Shown piece after piece: positions 9,394 to 17,710 of a DNA stretch of 64,000 bases; the first letter of the stretch is position 1; each line of letters starts with the position of its first letter. A program made the position numbers and the translations under genes. Origin of the DNA: Streptomyces pilosus. Its GTDB lineage: Bacteria > Actinomycetota > Actinomycetes > Streptomycetales > Streptomycetaceae. Location of the stretch: positions 186,001 through 250,000 of the forward strand of contig NZ_BMTU01000001.1 in the NCBI RefSeq assembly GCF_014649835.1, written 5' to 3'. The notes below the pieces were generated by a model. It was not told the DNA's origin. It was given only the letters and a program-made list of their open reading frames with translations, and did not search any database.

Positions 9394-9422
9394 ACAGTAC
9401 CCAATCACCAAGGGTTGGTAAA
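9394..9422 (-). promoter_or_regulatory. Promoter of the TerC leader
   Basis: TTTACC (9417-9422), 17-bp spacer, TACTGT (9394-9399). The predicted start is 7-8 bases on, almost exactly at the first base of the riboswitch P1 stem. The spacer holds the small inverted repeat ACCAA-CCC-TTGGT. Confidence 0.65.
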
Positions 9423-9504
9423 GGGAGAAGTAAAGAAACTTACAAAGACGCTGGTCGGGGACCTTTGCGTGATCTTGGCACGGGCGGTGAAGGGTGGTGC
9501 GGGG

Positions 9505-11502
9505 TCACCGCCGCCACGCGCGGCGGGCGGCCCCGACCCGGGTGAGCACCTGGTGGAGCACCTGGCTGCCCGGCGGCACCACCGGCGGCTCGTACGTCCA
9601 GGCGTGCCCGACCCACGGATCGGCGAGGTGATCGTCGGGCACGGCGGTCAGGCGCAGCAGCGAGCGCCACAGCGGGTCGAGCAGCGGCCCGTAGGCGGAG
9701 GACTCCTCGCGGTCCGCGACCATCATCAGGTGGACGCCGACGGAGGGGCCCTCGTCGGCGAGGTAGCGCAGCTGGTTCACGGCCCGGTCGTCGAAGCCGT
9801 GCGGGAAGTCGTTGACGATCAGCAGGTGCTGGGAGGTGTCGAAGCCGGGCGGCAGCGCGTCCGGGGCGCCTCCGCGCAGCGCCATCTGCACCAGGTCGAC
9901 CCGCTGGGTGAGCCGGCCCAGCACCTCCCCGACGCCCGCGGCGCCCTGGGCGGGCGGTGCCGCCAGCACGCCGGTCTGGGTCAGGGGCGCCAGGGCCTGC
10001 GCGCCGGAGCCGGCCGGGTCGATCACATGGACGGTGAACTCGCCGGCCGGGTAGACCGCGAGCAGCCGGGCGGCGTGCGCCACGGCCGTCTCCACGGCCA
10101 GGCGCCGCATGTCGTGGGAGTCGGTGAAGGACCCGTCCAGGGAGTCGGCCCGGCCGCTGTCGATCCACAGCCCGCGCTCCAGCGGCAGCCGGAGCAGCAT
10201 GGGGATGCGGAGCGGGTCGGCCTCGGGGAGGCGGAGGTCGCCCAGACGGACCGCCATGGGTATCTCCATCGGCACCCGGTAGGCGTGCCAGGCGGGGTTG
10301 TCCCAGCGGGCGAACGCCGGGGGCAGGGCGGGTTCGACGACCTCGGACTCGGCGACCAGGTGGGCGAGGTCCCGGTCGAGGGATTCCCGCGCCTGGCCGA
10401 CGAGCTCGGTGTGCCGGGCCCGGGCGGCCTCGCGGGCGGCGTCGCCCTGGCCACCGAGGCGGCTGCGCGGGTCGGACAGGGCCTGCTCGAGCTCCTTGTC
10501 CATGCGGGACTCGGCGAAGTCGACCGCGCTGCGGTAGGCGGCGGTGGTGCGGGCCAGGTCCTCGAACATGCCCCAGACCTGGTTGTAGAGCCGCTCCTCC
10601 ATGGACCAGCCGGTCGCGTCCCCCGCGACCGGCTGGGCGGGCTGCCCGGGCCGGGGCTGCGGCGCGGCGGGCGGCGGCGGTGGCGGGGCGGAGGTCTGCC
10701 GGCGGGGGTGGCTGTAGTCGATCGGGCCGCCGGTGGTGGCGGACGGGTCCGCGGGGCCGGCGCCGTAGGCCGGCTGCGCCCCGCCCTGGCCGTGCCCGCC
10801 GGCCGGCTGTCCGCCGTAGGGCGGCGGGCCGGGGGTGCCCTGGGGTGCGGTGCCGCCCTGGTCGGGGCCGACCGCGGGGGTGGCCGCCTGCCGGGAGCGG
10901 TCACCGTCGGACGGGCGTGGCGGGGGCGCCTGTACGGAGCGGGCGAGGCCCCGCGCGACCGCCTCGTCGATGGTCCCGGCGAGCTGCACGGCCTCGGGGA
11001 GGGCCTGGTCGGTGAGGAGTTCGGCGAGACCGCCGGCGTACCCCTGGCCGACGGCGCGGACCTTCCACGCGTCCTGGCGCCGGTAGAGCTCCAGGGCGAC
11101 GACGGCCGACTCGGCCTCCAGGCCCGTGATGGTGTAGCTGGCGACCTCCTCGCCGTCCAGGCCGGTGACGGCGACGAAGGGGGCCGCCACGGCGCCGAAC
11201 CGGGCGGGCCCCGGGCCGCCGCCCGCGGCGGGCAGCGCGAGCAGGATGCTGACACGGTGCACCGCGTCCGTCACGGCGTCCAGATCCACCGCGAGGCGGT
11301 GGTCGGCGGCCGCCTGGCGCGACACCTCCAGACCGGGCTGGGTGGGGGCGCCCGGATGGGCCACCCAGTCGGTCCCGTGGATCCGGCCGCTCTCGTCGCC
11401 GAGCGCGGCCGCGGCCACGACCGGTGTACCGGCCGAGATCCGGATCTCCAGACGGGACTGGGAGAGCGGGTGGTTCTGCCCCCGCACCAGCTCGGCCGTC
11501 AT
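9505..11502 (-). CDS. TerD-domain fusion protein with FtsK-like C-terminal domain
   Basis: 665 residues. Residues 1-190 form a TerD-like Ca2+-binding beta-sandwich; the segment with DLDAVTD and later VVALELYRRQDAWKVRAVGQGY is diagnostic. Residues 200-305 are a Pro/Gly/Ala-rich linker. Residues 320-400 are predominantly helical and charged. From about 430 to the end the protein resembles the FtsK/SpoIIIE type ATPase fold, with QHLLIVNDFPHGFD in the Walker B position, but no clear Walker A GxxGxGK[ST] is seen, so ATPase activity is doubtful. It lies 84 bp downstream of the TerD gene on the same strand. ter genes are associated with tellurite, oxidative and phage stress, but the role of this fusion is not established. 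Confidence 0.8.
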   Translation of the reverse strand: MTAELVRGQNHPLSQSRLEIRISAGTPVVAAAALGDESGRIHGTDWVAHPGAPTQPGLEVSRQAAADHRLAVDLDAVTDAVHRVSILLALPAAGGGPGPARFGAVAAPFVAVTGLDGEEVASYTITGLEAESAVVALELYRRQDAWKVRAVGQGYAGGLAELLTDQALPEAVQLAGTIDEAVARGLARSVQAPPPRPSDGDRSRQAATPAVGPDQGGTAPQGTPGPPPYGGQPAGGHGQGGAQPAYGAGPADPSATTGGPIDYSHPRRQTSAPPPPPPAAPQPRPGQPAQPVAGDATGWSMEERLYNQVWGMFEDLARTTAAYRSAVDFAESRMDKELEQALSDPRSRLGGQGDAAREAARARHTELVGQARESLDRDLAHLVAESEVVEPALPPAFARWDNPAWHAYRVPMEIPMAVRLGDLRLPEADPLRIPMLLRLPLERGLWIDSGRADSLDGSFTDSHDMRRLAVETAVAHAARLLAVYPAGEFTVHVIDPAGSGAQALAPLTQTGVLAAPPAQGAAGVGEVLGRLTQRVDLVQMALRGGAPDALPPGFDTSQHLLIVNDFPHGFDDRAVNQLRYLADEGPSVGVHLMMVADREESSAYGPLLDPLWRSLLRLTAVPDDHLADPWVGHAWTYEPPVVPPGSQVLHQVLTRVGAARRAWRR

Positions 11503-11586
11503 CGCCTTCGTCCCCCTGCGTCGCGTGTGATGGGTCGTGTGCCGCTCACCGTCCCCGCCCGGGGGCAGGCCGGTCGCCTCGGGTGC

Positions 11587-12165
11587 TTAGAGGACCGGGA
11601 GGATCGCCGGCATCAGGTCCTGGAAGGTGCGGCCGTTGGCCGGGTTGCCGAGCGCCGTCATCGTCCAGCCGGCACCGGTGCGGTGCACCTTGGCCATGAT
11701 CTGGGCGGTGTAGGCGCCGCCGCCGGCCAGCGTGTAGCGGGCGAGCTCCTGGCCGTTGGTCTCGTCGACGAGGCGGCAGAACGCGTTCTGCACCTCCTGG
11801 AACGTCTGGCCCGTGAAGGAGTTCACGGTGAAGACGATCTGGTCGATGTGGACCGGGACGCGCGAGAGGTCGACGAGGATCGCCTCGTCGTCGCCGCCCT
11901 GGCCGACGCCGCCGACGAGGTTGTCACCGGTGTGGCGCACGGAGCCGTCGTCGCTCACCAGGTGACGGAAGAACACGACGTCGACGGGCTGCTTGTCGGC
12001 GAACAGGACGGCCGAGGCGTCCAGGTCGATCTCACGGGTGCGCGAGCCGAACAGGCCGCGACGGGGAGCCGCCTGCCAGCCGAGACCCATGCGCACCGCG
12101 GTCAGGCTGCCTCCGTCGTTCTTCTGCAGACTGATGGCCTGACCCTTGGTCATGTTGACGGTCAC
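11587..12165 (-). CDS. terD: TerD-family stress protein
   Basis: 192 residues, the full length of a single TerD domain. The typical start MTKGQAISLQK is at residues 5-15, GLGWQ follows, then the acidic Ca2+-binding segments EIDLDASA and GDDEAILVDLSRVP, and the family end GRTFQDLMP. TerD proteins bind Ca2+ and act with TerB/TerC near the membrane in tellurite, oxidative and colicin resistance. The GTG at 12165 is preceded by GAGGGG at 8 bases; an ATG four codons later is the alternative. The upstream region contains a RecA-NDp type promoter, unusual for this family. Followed by the TerD-fusion gene in the same direction. Confidence 0.93.
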   Translation of the reverse strand: MTVNMTKGQAISLQKNDGGSLTAVRMGLGWQAAPRRGLFGSRTREIDLDASAVLFADKQPVDVVFFRHLVSDDGSVRHTGDNLVGGVGQGGDDEAILVDLSRVPVHIDQIVFTVNSFTGQTFQEVQNAFCRLVDETNGQELARYTLAGGGAYTAQIMAKVHRTGAGWTMTALGNPANGRTFQDLMPAILPVL

Positions 12166-12219
12166 GCGCTGATCCCCTCTCGAACTGTCCCCTGTTGCCG
12201 CGGTACCGCGGTTGTCAGA

Positions 12220-12242
12220 ACCCTACGCAGGGGCACTGACAG
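12220..12242 (-). promoter_or_regulatory. RecA-NDp/PafBC-type promoter of terD
   Basis: Minus strand: CTGTCAGTG, eight bases, TAGGGT. It agrees with TTGTCRGTG-N8-TANNNT except for the weakly conserved first base. The -10 lies 54 bp before the GTG. The 9-mer is itself part of the inverted repeat CACTG-T-CAGTG. Confidence 0.65.
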
Positions 12243-12297
12243 TGACGTACCCAGGTCCGCACTTTGTGTCGTTCTTGCAACACATCCCGTACGCGGG

Positions 12298-14439
12298 TCA
12301 GGACAGGCCGGCCTCACGCATCTGCCGCAGTTCCTTCTTCATCTCCGACACCTCGTCGCGCAGCCGGGCGGCGATCTCGAACTGGAGGTCGGCCGCGGCG
12401 GCCCGCATCCGCGTGGTCAGTTCCTCGATCTGCTGGGCGAGTTCGGTGGCGGGGCGGTCGGTCGGCGCCGTCTCGGCGGCCTTGCCCCTGGCGCCCCTGG
12501 CGCTCTTCCCGGCCTTGCCGCCGAGGGAGGGGACGGGCGCCTTGGTGCCGCCGCCGTCCTTCTTCGCCTGCCGGTAGCCCGAGCCGAGCAGTTGGTCGGT
12601 GTCGATGTCCTCGCGGGCGATCTGCGCGACGATGTCGTTGATCTTCTTGCGCAGGGGCTGGGGGTCGATGCCCTTCGCCTGGTTGTAGGCGATCTGCTTC
12701 TCCCGGCGGCGGTTGGTCTCGTCGATGGCCTTCTCCATCGCCGGGGTGATCTTGTCGGCGTACATGTGGACCTGGCCGGACACGTTGCGCGCCGCGCGGC
12801 CGATGGTCTGGATCAGGGAGGTGCCCGAGCGCAGGAAGCCCTCCTTGTCGGCGTCGAGGATCGCCACCAGGGACACCTCGGGCAGGTCGAGGCCCTCGCG
12901 CAGCAGGTTGATGCCGACCAGGACGTCGTACTCGCCGGAGCGCAGCTCGCGCAGCAGCTCCACGCGGCGCAGGGTGTCGACGTCGCTGTGCAGGTAGCGC
13001 ACCTGGATGCCGAGTTCCAGGAAGTAGTCCGTGAGGTCCTCGGCCATCTTCTTGGTGAGGGTGGTGACCAGGACGCGCTCGTCCTTCTCCACCCGGGCGC
13101 GGATCTCGTGCACCAGGTCGTCGATCTGGCCCTCGGTGGGCTTGACGACGACCTCGGGGTCGACGAGGCCGGTGGGGCGGATGATCTGCTCGACGAAGCC
13201 GTCGGAACGGGAGAGTTCGTACTGTCCGGGGGTGGCCGACAGGTAGACGGTCTGGCCGACGCGCTCCTGGAACTCCTCCCACTTCAGCGGGCGGTTGTCC
13301 AGGGCGGAGGGGAGACGGAAGCCGTGGTCGACGAGGGTGCGCTTGCGGGAGGCGTCGCCCTCGTACATGGCGCCGATCTGCGGGACGGTGACGTGCGACT
13401 CGTCGATGACGAGGAGGAAGTCGTCGGGGAAGTAGTCCAGCAGGGTGTTCGGCGGGGAGCCGGGAGCGCGGCCGTCGAAGTGCATCGAGTAGTTCTCCAC
13501 GCCGGAACAGGAGCCGATCTGGCGGAGCATCTCGATGTCGTAGGTGGTGCGCATCCGCAGCCGCTGGGCCTCCAGGAGCCTGCCCTGCTTCTCCAGGTCG
13601 CCCAGACGCTCGCCGAGTTCCTTCTCGATGTCGTTGACCGCGCGCTCCAGCCGCTCGGGGCCGGCGACGTAGTGGGAGGCGGGGAAGACGTACAGCTGCT
13701 GGTCGTCGCTGATGATCTCGCCGGTGAGCGGGTGGAGCGTGGACAGGGCCTCGATCTCGTCGCCGAACATCTCGATGCGGACGGCGAGCTCCTCGTAGAC
13801 CGGGAAGATCTCGATGGTGTCGCCGCGCACCCGGAAGGTGCCGCGGGTGAAGGCCATGTCGTTGCGCGTGTACTGGATGTCGACGAAGCGGCGCAGCAGC
13901 TCGTCGCGGTCGAACTCGTCGCCGACGCGGAGCGGGACCATGCGGTCCACGTACTCCTGCGGCGTGCCCAGTCCGTAGATGCAGGAGACGGAGGCGACCA
14001 CGACGACGTCGCGGCGGGTGAGCAGGGAGTTGGTCGCCGAGTGGCGCAGCCGCTCGACCTCCTCGTTGATCGAGGAGTCCTTCTCGATGTAGGTGTCCGA
14101 CTGCGGGACGTACGCCTCGGGCTGGTAGTAGTCGTAGTACGAGACGAAGTACTCGACCGCGTTGTTCGGCAGCAGCTCGCGGAACTCGTTGGCGAGCTGG
14201 GCGGCCAGGGTCTTGTTCGGCGCCATGACCAGGGTCGGCCGCTGGAGCTTCTCGATCATCCACGCGGTGGTGGCGGACTTGCCGGTGCCGGTGGCGCCGA
14301 GCAGCACGACGTCCTGCTCGCCTGCTTCGATGCGCCGGGCGAGGTCGGCGATGGCCGTCGGCTGGTCGCCGCTGGGCTGGTAGGGGCTGACGACCTCGAA
14401 GGGCGCCACCGTGCGTTCGATCTGGGAAACGGGCCGCAT
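12298..14439 (-). CDS. uvrB: Excinuclease ABC subunit B
   Basis: 713 residues. DNA-damage verification helicase of nucleotide excision repair, partner of UvrA and UvrC. Walker [10 protein letters not shown] lies near residues 41-49. The damage-probing beta hairpin with [12 protein letters not shown] is near 95. Helicase motif DESH and the QTIGRAARN motif VI follow. The C-terminal UVR motif (about 650-690) docks UvrC. The Lys/Gly-rich linker before the UVR motif is somewhat long. The ATG at 14439 is chosen because the -10 box TACGGT ends 7 bases before it, implying a leaderless mRNA; a frame extends ten codons further without conservation. Damage induction is likely from the RecA-NDp motif. 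Confidence 0.97.
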   Translation of the reverse strand: MRPVSQIERTVAPFEVVSPYQPSGDQPTAIADLARRIEAGEQDVVLLGATGTGKSATTAWMIEKLQRPTLVMAPNKTLAAQLANEFRELLPNNAVEYFVSYYDYYQPEAYVPQSDTYIEKDSSINEEVERLRHSATNSLLTRRDVVVVASVSCIYGLGTPQEYVDRMVPLRVGDEFDRDELLRRFVDIQYTRNDMAFTRGTFRVRGDTIEIFPVYEELAVRIEMFGDEIEALSTLHPLTGEIISDDQQLYVFPASHYVAGPERLERAVNDIEKELGERLGDLEKQGRLLEAQRLRMRTTYDIEMLRQIGSCSGVENYSMHFDGRAPGSPPNTLLDYFPDDFLLVIDESHVTVPQIGAMYEGDASRKRTLVDHGFRLPSALDNRPLKWEEFQERVGQTVYLSATPGQYELSRSDGFVEQIIRPTGLVDPEVVVKPTEGQIDDLVHEIRARVEKDERVLVTTLTKKMAEDLTDYFLELGIQVRYLHSDVDTLRRVELLRELRSGEYDVLVGINLLREGLDLPEVSLVAILDADKEGFLRSGTSLIQTIGRAARNVSGQVHMYADKITPAMEKAIDETNRRREKQIAYNQAKGIDPQPLRKKINDIVAQIAREDIDTDQLLGSGYRQAKKDGGGTKAPVPSLGGKAGKSARGARGKAAETAPTDRPATELAQQIEELTTRMRAAAADLQFEIAARLRDEVSEMKKELRQMREAGLS

Positions 14440-14446
14440 GCCATCC

Positions 14447-14469
14447 ACCGTACGACCCCCCACTGACAA
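14447..14469 (-). promoter_or_regulatory. RecA-NDp/PafBC-type promoter of uvrB
   Basis: Minus strand: TTGTCAGTG, eight bases, TACGGT, then 7 bases to the ATG. A full match to TTGTCRGTG-N8-TANNNT. Confidence 0.75.
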
Positions 14470-14479
14470 CGGGTCCGGA

Positions 14480-15340
14480 TCAGCGGCGCTGAGGGGTCCG
14501 GGAGCGCCGTTCCACGGGGCCGCGGTGGCGCAGCCGCGAGCGCGACGGGCGGCGGGCCGGGGAGTGGGCGGGGACGCCGGGTCTGTGCTCGGGGCGGTAT
14601 GCGGGGGGCCTGCCGGTGATCATCAGCGGGTCGACGGCGACGACGACGCCCGCGAGGACGAGGAAGGCGATCGGGCCGATCATCAGCGGGCCGAGCAGGG
14701 CGGCGGCGGACTCGCCCTCGGCGGGCACGGCCGAGCCGTGTACGTGCACGTCCAGCGCGGCCATGCCGGTGTAGTGCATCCCGGTGACGGCCAGACCCAT
14801 GACGAGGCTCGCGCCCACGCTCCACAGGAAGCCCCGCACCTGCCCGGCGGCCCACAGGGCGGCGCTGGCGGCGGCCATGGCGATGGCCACGGAGGCGGCC
14901 ACCACGACGGTGTCGTACTCGAGCCGCCCGTCGAGGCTCATGCCGGCCATGCCCAGGTAGTGCATCGAGGCGATGCCGAGGCCGGTGACGGTGCCGCCGG
15001 TGAACAGCGCCGTTCCGGAGGGTCCCCGGTAGCCGACGATGAAGATCCCGGTGCCCACCATGACGATGCCGACGGCGAGGCTGGCGAAGGTCAGGGCCCG
15101 GTCGTAGTGGATGGGGGTGCCTTCTATCGCGAAGCCCATCATGCCTATGAAGTGCATCGTCCATATGCCGGAGCCGATGGCCACGGATCCCAGGGCGAGC
15201 CAGGCGGGGCGCCAGGGCCGGGGCGCCGTCATGGACCTGGTGGTGCAGCGCAGGCCCAGGGCGCCGCCGAGGCAGGCCATGAGGTAGGCCACCAGCGGTG
15301 TGACCAGGCCGTAGCTGAATCCGTCGACCGTGCCTTGCAT
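14480..15340 (-). CDS. MHYT-domain membrane sensor protein
   Basis: 286 residues with seven hydrophobic helices. Three copies of the MHYT-type motif occur near helix ends: MHFIGMMG near residue 62, MHYLGMAG near 127 and MHYTGMAA near 193. The family is proposed to hold a metal (possibly copper) that senses O2, CO or NO through the periodic Met/His pairs. There is no attached GGDEF, EAL or kinase domain, so signalling must be through another protein or the protein acts alone. The C-terminal 40 residues are Arg/Pro-rich and cytoplasmic. The stop codon is 40 bp upstream of the uvrB start, on the same strand. Confidence 0.88.
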   Translation of the reverse strand: MQGTVDGFSYGLVTPLVAYLMACLGGALGLRCTTRSMTAPRPWRPAWLALGSVAIGSGIWTMHFIGMMGFAIEGTPIHYDRALTFASLAVGIVMVGTGIFIVGYRGPSGTALFTGGTVTGLGIASMHYLGMAGMSLDGRLEYDTVVVAASVAIAMAAASAALWAAGQVRGFLWSVGASLVMGLAVTGMHYTGMAALDVHVHGSAVPAEGESAAALLGPLMIGPIAFLVLAGVVVAVDPLMITGRPPAYRPEHRPGVPAHSPARRPSRSRLRHRGPVERRSRTPQRR

Positions 15341-15531
15341 GCGCGGCTGCCCGCCCTTCCCGCCCTGTACGTCCCGCGGTTCCCGATGTGGCCCCCCTCC
15401 CAGGACCGCGGGGGCGGCCCGGGCGACGCAGAGAGTATGACCCCCACCGGAATGGTCGAACGACTTTCCGGCAAAGAAACACGCTCTTGCCCCAGGTGTG
15501 TGGCACCAGTGTGCGGACTTCGGGCAACTCC

Positions 15532-15553
15532 GTTCAATTTGTGGTCATCCTGT
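15532..15553 (+). promoter_or_regulatory. Candidate PHO box (PhoP site) ahead of glpQ2
   Basis: Two adjacent 11-bp direct repeats, GTTCAATTTGT and GGTCATCCTGT, fit the Streptomyces PHO-box unit G(G/T)TCAYYYR(G/C)G well in their first five bases. A poorer third unit follows to 15564. It lies 70 bp before the gene's ATG. Confidence 0.6.
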
Positions 15554-15622
15554 GCCCGTCTCCGCTCGACCCTCTGCTGTCAGAGTTGAGCCGAACGTGA
15601 TCGCCCGACGCGAGGAGTACGC

Positions 15623-16498
15623 ATGCACGCACGTGCTGTCGCCGCATCGACCACCGCGCTCCTGGGAACGGCCGCCCTGCTGCTCCCGCTCGTGCCCGCG
15701 CGGGCCGCCGGGCACACCGGCCCGCACCCCGTGGTCGTCGCCCACCGGGGCGCTTCCGCGTACGCGCCCGAGAACACGCTCGCGGCCGTCGACAAGGCCG
15801 CCGCCCTGGACGTCGAGTGGGTGGAGAACGACGTCCAGCGGACCAGGGACGGTGAACTCGTCGTCCTGCACGACGACAGCCTGCAGCGCACCACCGACGT
15901 CGAGGAGGTCTTCCCCGACCGGTCCCCGTGGAAGGTGAAGGACTTCACGGCCGCGGAGATAGCCCGGCTCGACGCGGGAAGCTGGTTCGGCCCCGCGTAC
16001 GTGGGCACCCGCGTCCCCACGCTGGAGCAGTTCCTGGAGCGCATGGAGCGCCACGACCAGAAGCTGCTGCTGGAGCTGAAGAACCCGCAGCTCTATCCGG
16101 GCATCGAGCGGGAGACGCTCAAGGTCCTCGGCAACGAGGGGTGGCTCGACCCCGGGCACGTGGGCGGCCGGCTGGTCGTGCAGAGCTTCAGCGCGGACAG
16201 CGTGCGCACGGTCCACACGCTCAAGCCGGCGGTGAGGACCGGCCTCCTCGGGACGCCGCCCGTGGCGGACCTGACTGCGTACGCGGCCTTCGCCGACCAG
16301 ATCAATCCCTCGCACGGTTCGCTCTCCGCCCCCTACGTCGCCGCCGTGCGGAGCCTGCGGGGGCCGCACGGCGCGCGGATGGAGGTGCTCACCTGGACCG
16401 TGAACGACGCGGCAGCGGCCCGGCGGGTCGCCGGATTCGGGGTGGACGGCATCATCACCAACACGCCGGACGTGGTGCGCGACGCGGTGGGCGGCTGA
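15623..16498 (+). CDS. glpQ2: Secreted glycerophosphodiester phosphodiesterase
   Basis: 291 residues with a signal peptide: basic start, hydrophobic stretch at 8-25, probable cleavage after ARA near residue 29. The GDPD TIM barrel follows, with AHRGASAYAPENT near 38-50 (catalytic His and metal-binding Glu), END near 66 and the second catalytic His in LHDDSLQRT near 80. It hydrolyses glycerophosphodiesters outside the cell to glycerol-3-phosphate, supplying phosphate and carbon. Its place just after uvrB and its PHO box match the glpQ2 gene described in S. coelicolor, from memory. The ATG has GAGGAG six bases ahead. Confidence 0.93.
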   Translation: MHARAVAASTTALLGTAALLLPLVPARAAGHTGPHPVVVAHRGASAYAPENTLAAVDKAAALDVEWVENDVQRTRDGELVVLHDDSLQRTTDVEEVFPDRSPWKVKDFTAAEIARLDAGSWFGPAYVGTRVPTLEQFLERMERHDQKLLLELKNPQLYPGIERETLKVLGNEGWLDPGHVGGRLVVQSFSADSVRTVHTLKPAVRTGLLGTPPVADLTAYAAFADQINPSHGSLSAPYVAAVRSLRGPHGARMEVLTWTVNDAAAARRVAGFGVDGIITNTPDVVRDAVGG

Positions 16499-16533
16499 GC
16501 GTCCGCGGCCCGGGCACCGTCGCCCGCACCGGG

Positions 16534-16556
16534 CTGTCGGTGGCGGGTCGTACGCT
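16534..16556 (+). promoter_or_regulatory. RecA-NDp/PafBC-type promoter of ogt
   Basis: CTGTCGGTG, eight bases, TACGCT, then 7 bases to the ATG at 16564. It fits TTGTCRGTG-N8-TANNNT with R = G and a C at the weak first base. Confidence 0.65.
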
Positions 16557-16563
16557 GTGCCGC

Positions 16564-17139
16564 ATGGACAGCCATGGGCAGGACGGGCGGCGGGTGGTGT
16601 GGACCGTCGTGGCCGGTCGCATCGGCCCGCTGCTGCTGGCCGCCACCCGCGAGGGCCTGGTCAACGTCGTCTTCCACGCCACCGACGAGGTGCGCGACCG
16701 GGCGCTGGAGCGGCTGGCGTCCCGGCTCGGCGGCGAACCGGCCGAGCTGGGCTCCGCGACGGCGGAGGAGCCCACCGCCGCGGTGCTGGCCGAGGCGGTG
16801 CGGCAGGTGGAGGAGTACCTCGCGGGTGGGCGTCGGAGCTTCGAGCTGCCGCTGGACTGGTCGCTGATATCGGGCTTCAACCGCGAGGTGCTGCGCGAGC
16901 TGGCGGCCGGGGTGCCGTTCGGCACGGTCGTCGGGTACGGCGACCTGGCCGGGCGGGTGGGTCAGCCGGGCGGCGCGCAGGCGGTGGGGACGGCCATGGG
17001 CGCCAACCCGCTGCCGGTGGTGGTGCCCTGCCACCGGGTCGTGGAGCGGGACGGCGGCATCGGCGGGTTCGGGGGCGGACTGGAGACCAAGCGGCGGCTG
17101 CTCGCCCTGGAAGGTGTGCTGCCCGAGCCGCTGTTCTGA
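16564..17139 (+). CDS. ogt: Methylated-DNA--protein-cysteine S-methyltransferase
   Basis: 191 residues. Suicide repair protein that transfers the alkyl group from O6-alkylguanine to its own Cys. The C-terminal DNA-binding/methyltransferase domain has the active-site VVPCHRVV with the acceptor Cys near residue 158. The helix-turn-helix with the Arg-like finger segment is in GTVVGYGDLAGRVG, and GGFGGGLETKRRLLALEG closes the site. The N-terminal 80 residues form the ribonuclease-H-like domain. The ATG at 16564 is chosen because the -10 box leaves a leaderless transcript. Convergent with the VOC gene. Confidence 0.95.
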   Translation: MDSHGQDGRRVVWTVVAGRIGPLLLAATREGLVNVVFHATDEVRDRALERLASRLGGEPAELGSATAEEPTAAVLAEAVRQVEEYLAGGRRSFELPLDWSLISGFNREVLRELAAGVPFGTVVGYGDLAGRVGQPGGAQAVGTAMGANPLPVVVPCHRVVERDGGIGGFGGGLETKRRLLALEGVLPEPLF

Positions 17140-17149
17140 CGGCTCGGGC
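17121..17149. terminator. Hairpin over the ogt stop codon
   Basis: 9-bp perfect inverted repeat GCCCGAGCC/GGCTCGGGC spanning the stop. A second 8-bp hairpin (17152-17177) follows before the convergent VOC gene. Confidence 0.6.
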
Positions 17150-17180
17150 GCGCCGGCGGTCCGGCCGGTCCGCCGGCCGG

Positions 17181-17609
17181 TCAGTCGTAGTGCCGTGCCT
17201 CGAGGACGTTGCCGTCCGGGTCGCGGAAGTAGAAGCTGCGCCGTGCGGGGCCGCGCGCCCCGAAGGAGTCGTGCGAGAGGTCCGTCACCGGTACGGACTG
17301 CTCCAGCAGACGGCCGCGGAGGGTGTCGAAGGCGTCGGCCGGCAGGGACAGGCAGACGTGGTTGACGGGGTGACCGGAGCTCTCGGCGGCGCCGGGGAGC
17401 ATCGTCATACGTGCGGCCATGGTCAGCGGCATGAGGTCGAGGATGGTCTCGTCGTTGACCCGCACCGAGGGGAACGGGACCTCGCCCGCGGCGTAGTCGG
17501 TGAGCCTGACGGGCTCCAGGCCCACGGCCTTCTCGTAGAAGCCCGCGGCGGCGATGGGATCACGCACCCACAGCACGATGTGGTCGAGTCGAGTCGTGTG
17601 CTCCGTCAT
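17181..17609 (-). CDS. VOC-family (glyoxalase/bleomycin-resistance fold) protein
   Basis: 142 residues with paired beta-alpha-beta-beta-beta modules. The first His of the metal site is in LDHIVLWV near residue 9. A second possible ligand is in NHVCLSL near 76, and the terminal Glu is in GNVLEARHY near 137. The set suggests a functional metal centre, as in glyoxalases, extradiol dioxygenases and epimerases. The substrate is unknown. GGAGG lies nine bases before the ATG. The gene is monocistronic between convergent ogt and the divergent psuG. Confidence 0.85.
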   Translation of the reverse strand: MTEHTTRLDHIVLWVRDPIAAAGFYEKAVGLEPVRLTDYAAGEVPFPSVRVNDETILDLMPLTMAARMTMLPGAAESSGHPVNHVCLSLPADAFDTLRGRLLEQSVPVTDLSHDSFGARGPARRSFYFRDPDGNVLEARHYD

Positions 17610-17710
17610 GTCTGCCAGCCTCCGGGACCCGCGCCGCGGCGCGCAAGGGGTTTCGTGCGGGGCGTGGCCCGCCAGGGATGAGGGGGAGGCGGCAGACAGG
17701 AGGCAGGCAC

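Noticed and set aside
9346..14466. A 1706-codon plus-strand frame covering terD and uvrB
   Set aside because: Antisense to three well-supported genes; composition is typical of shadow frames.
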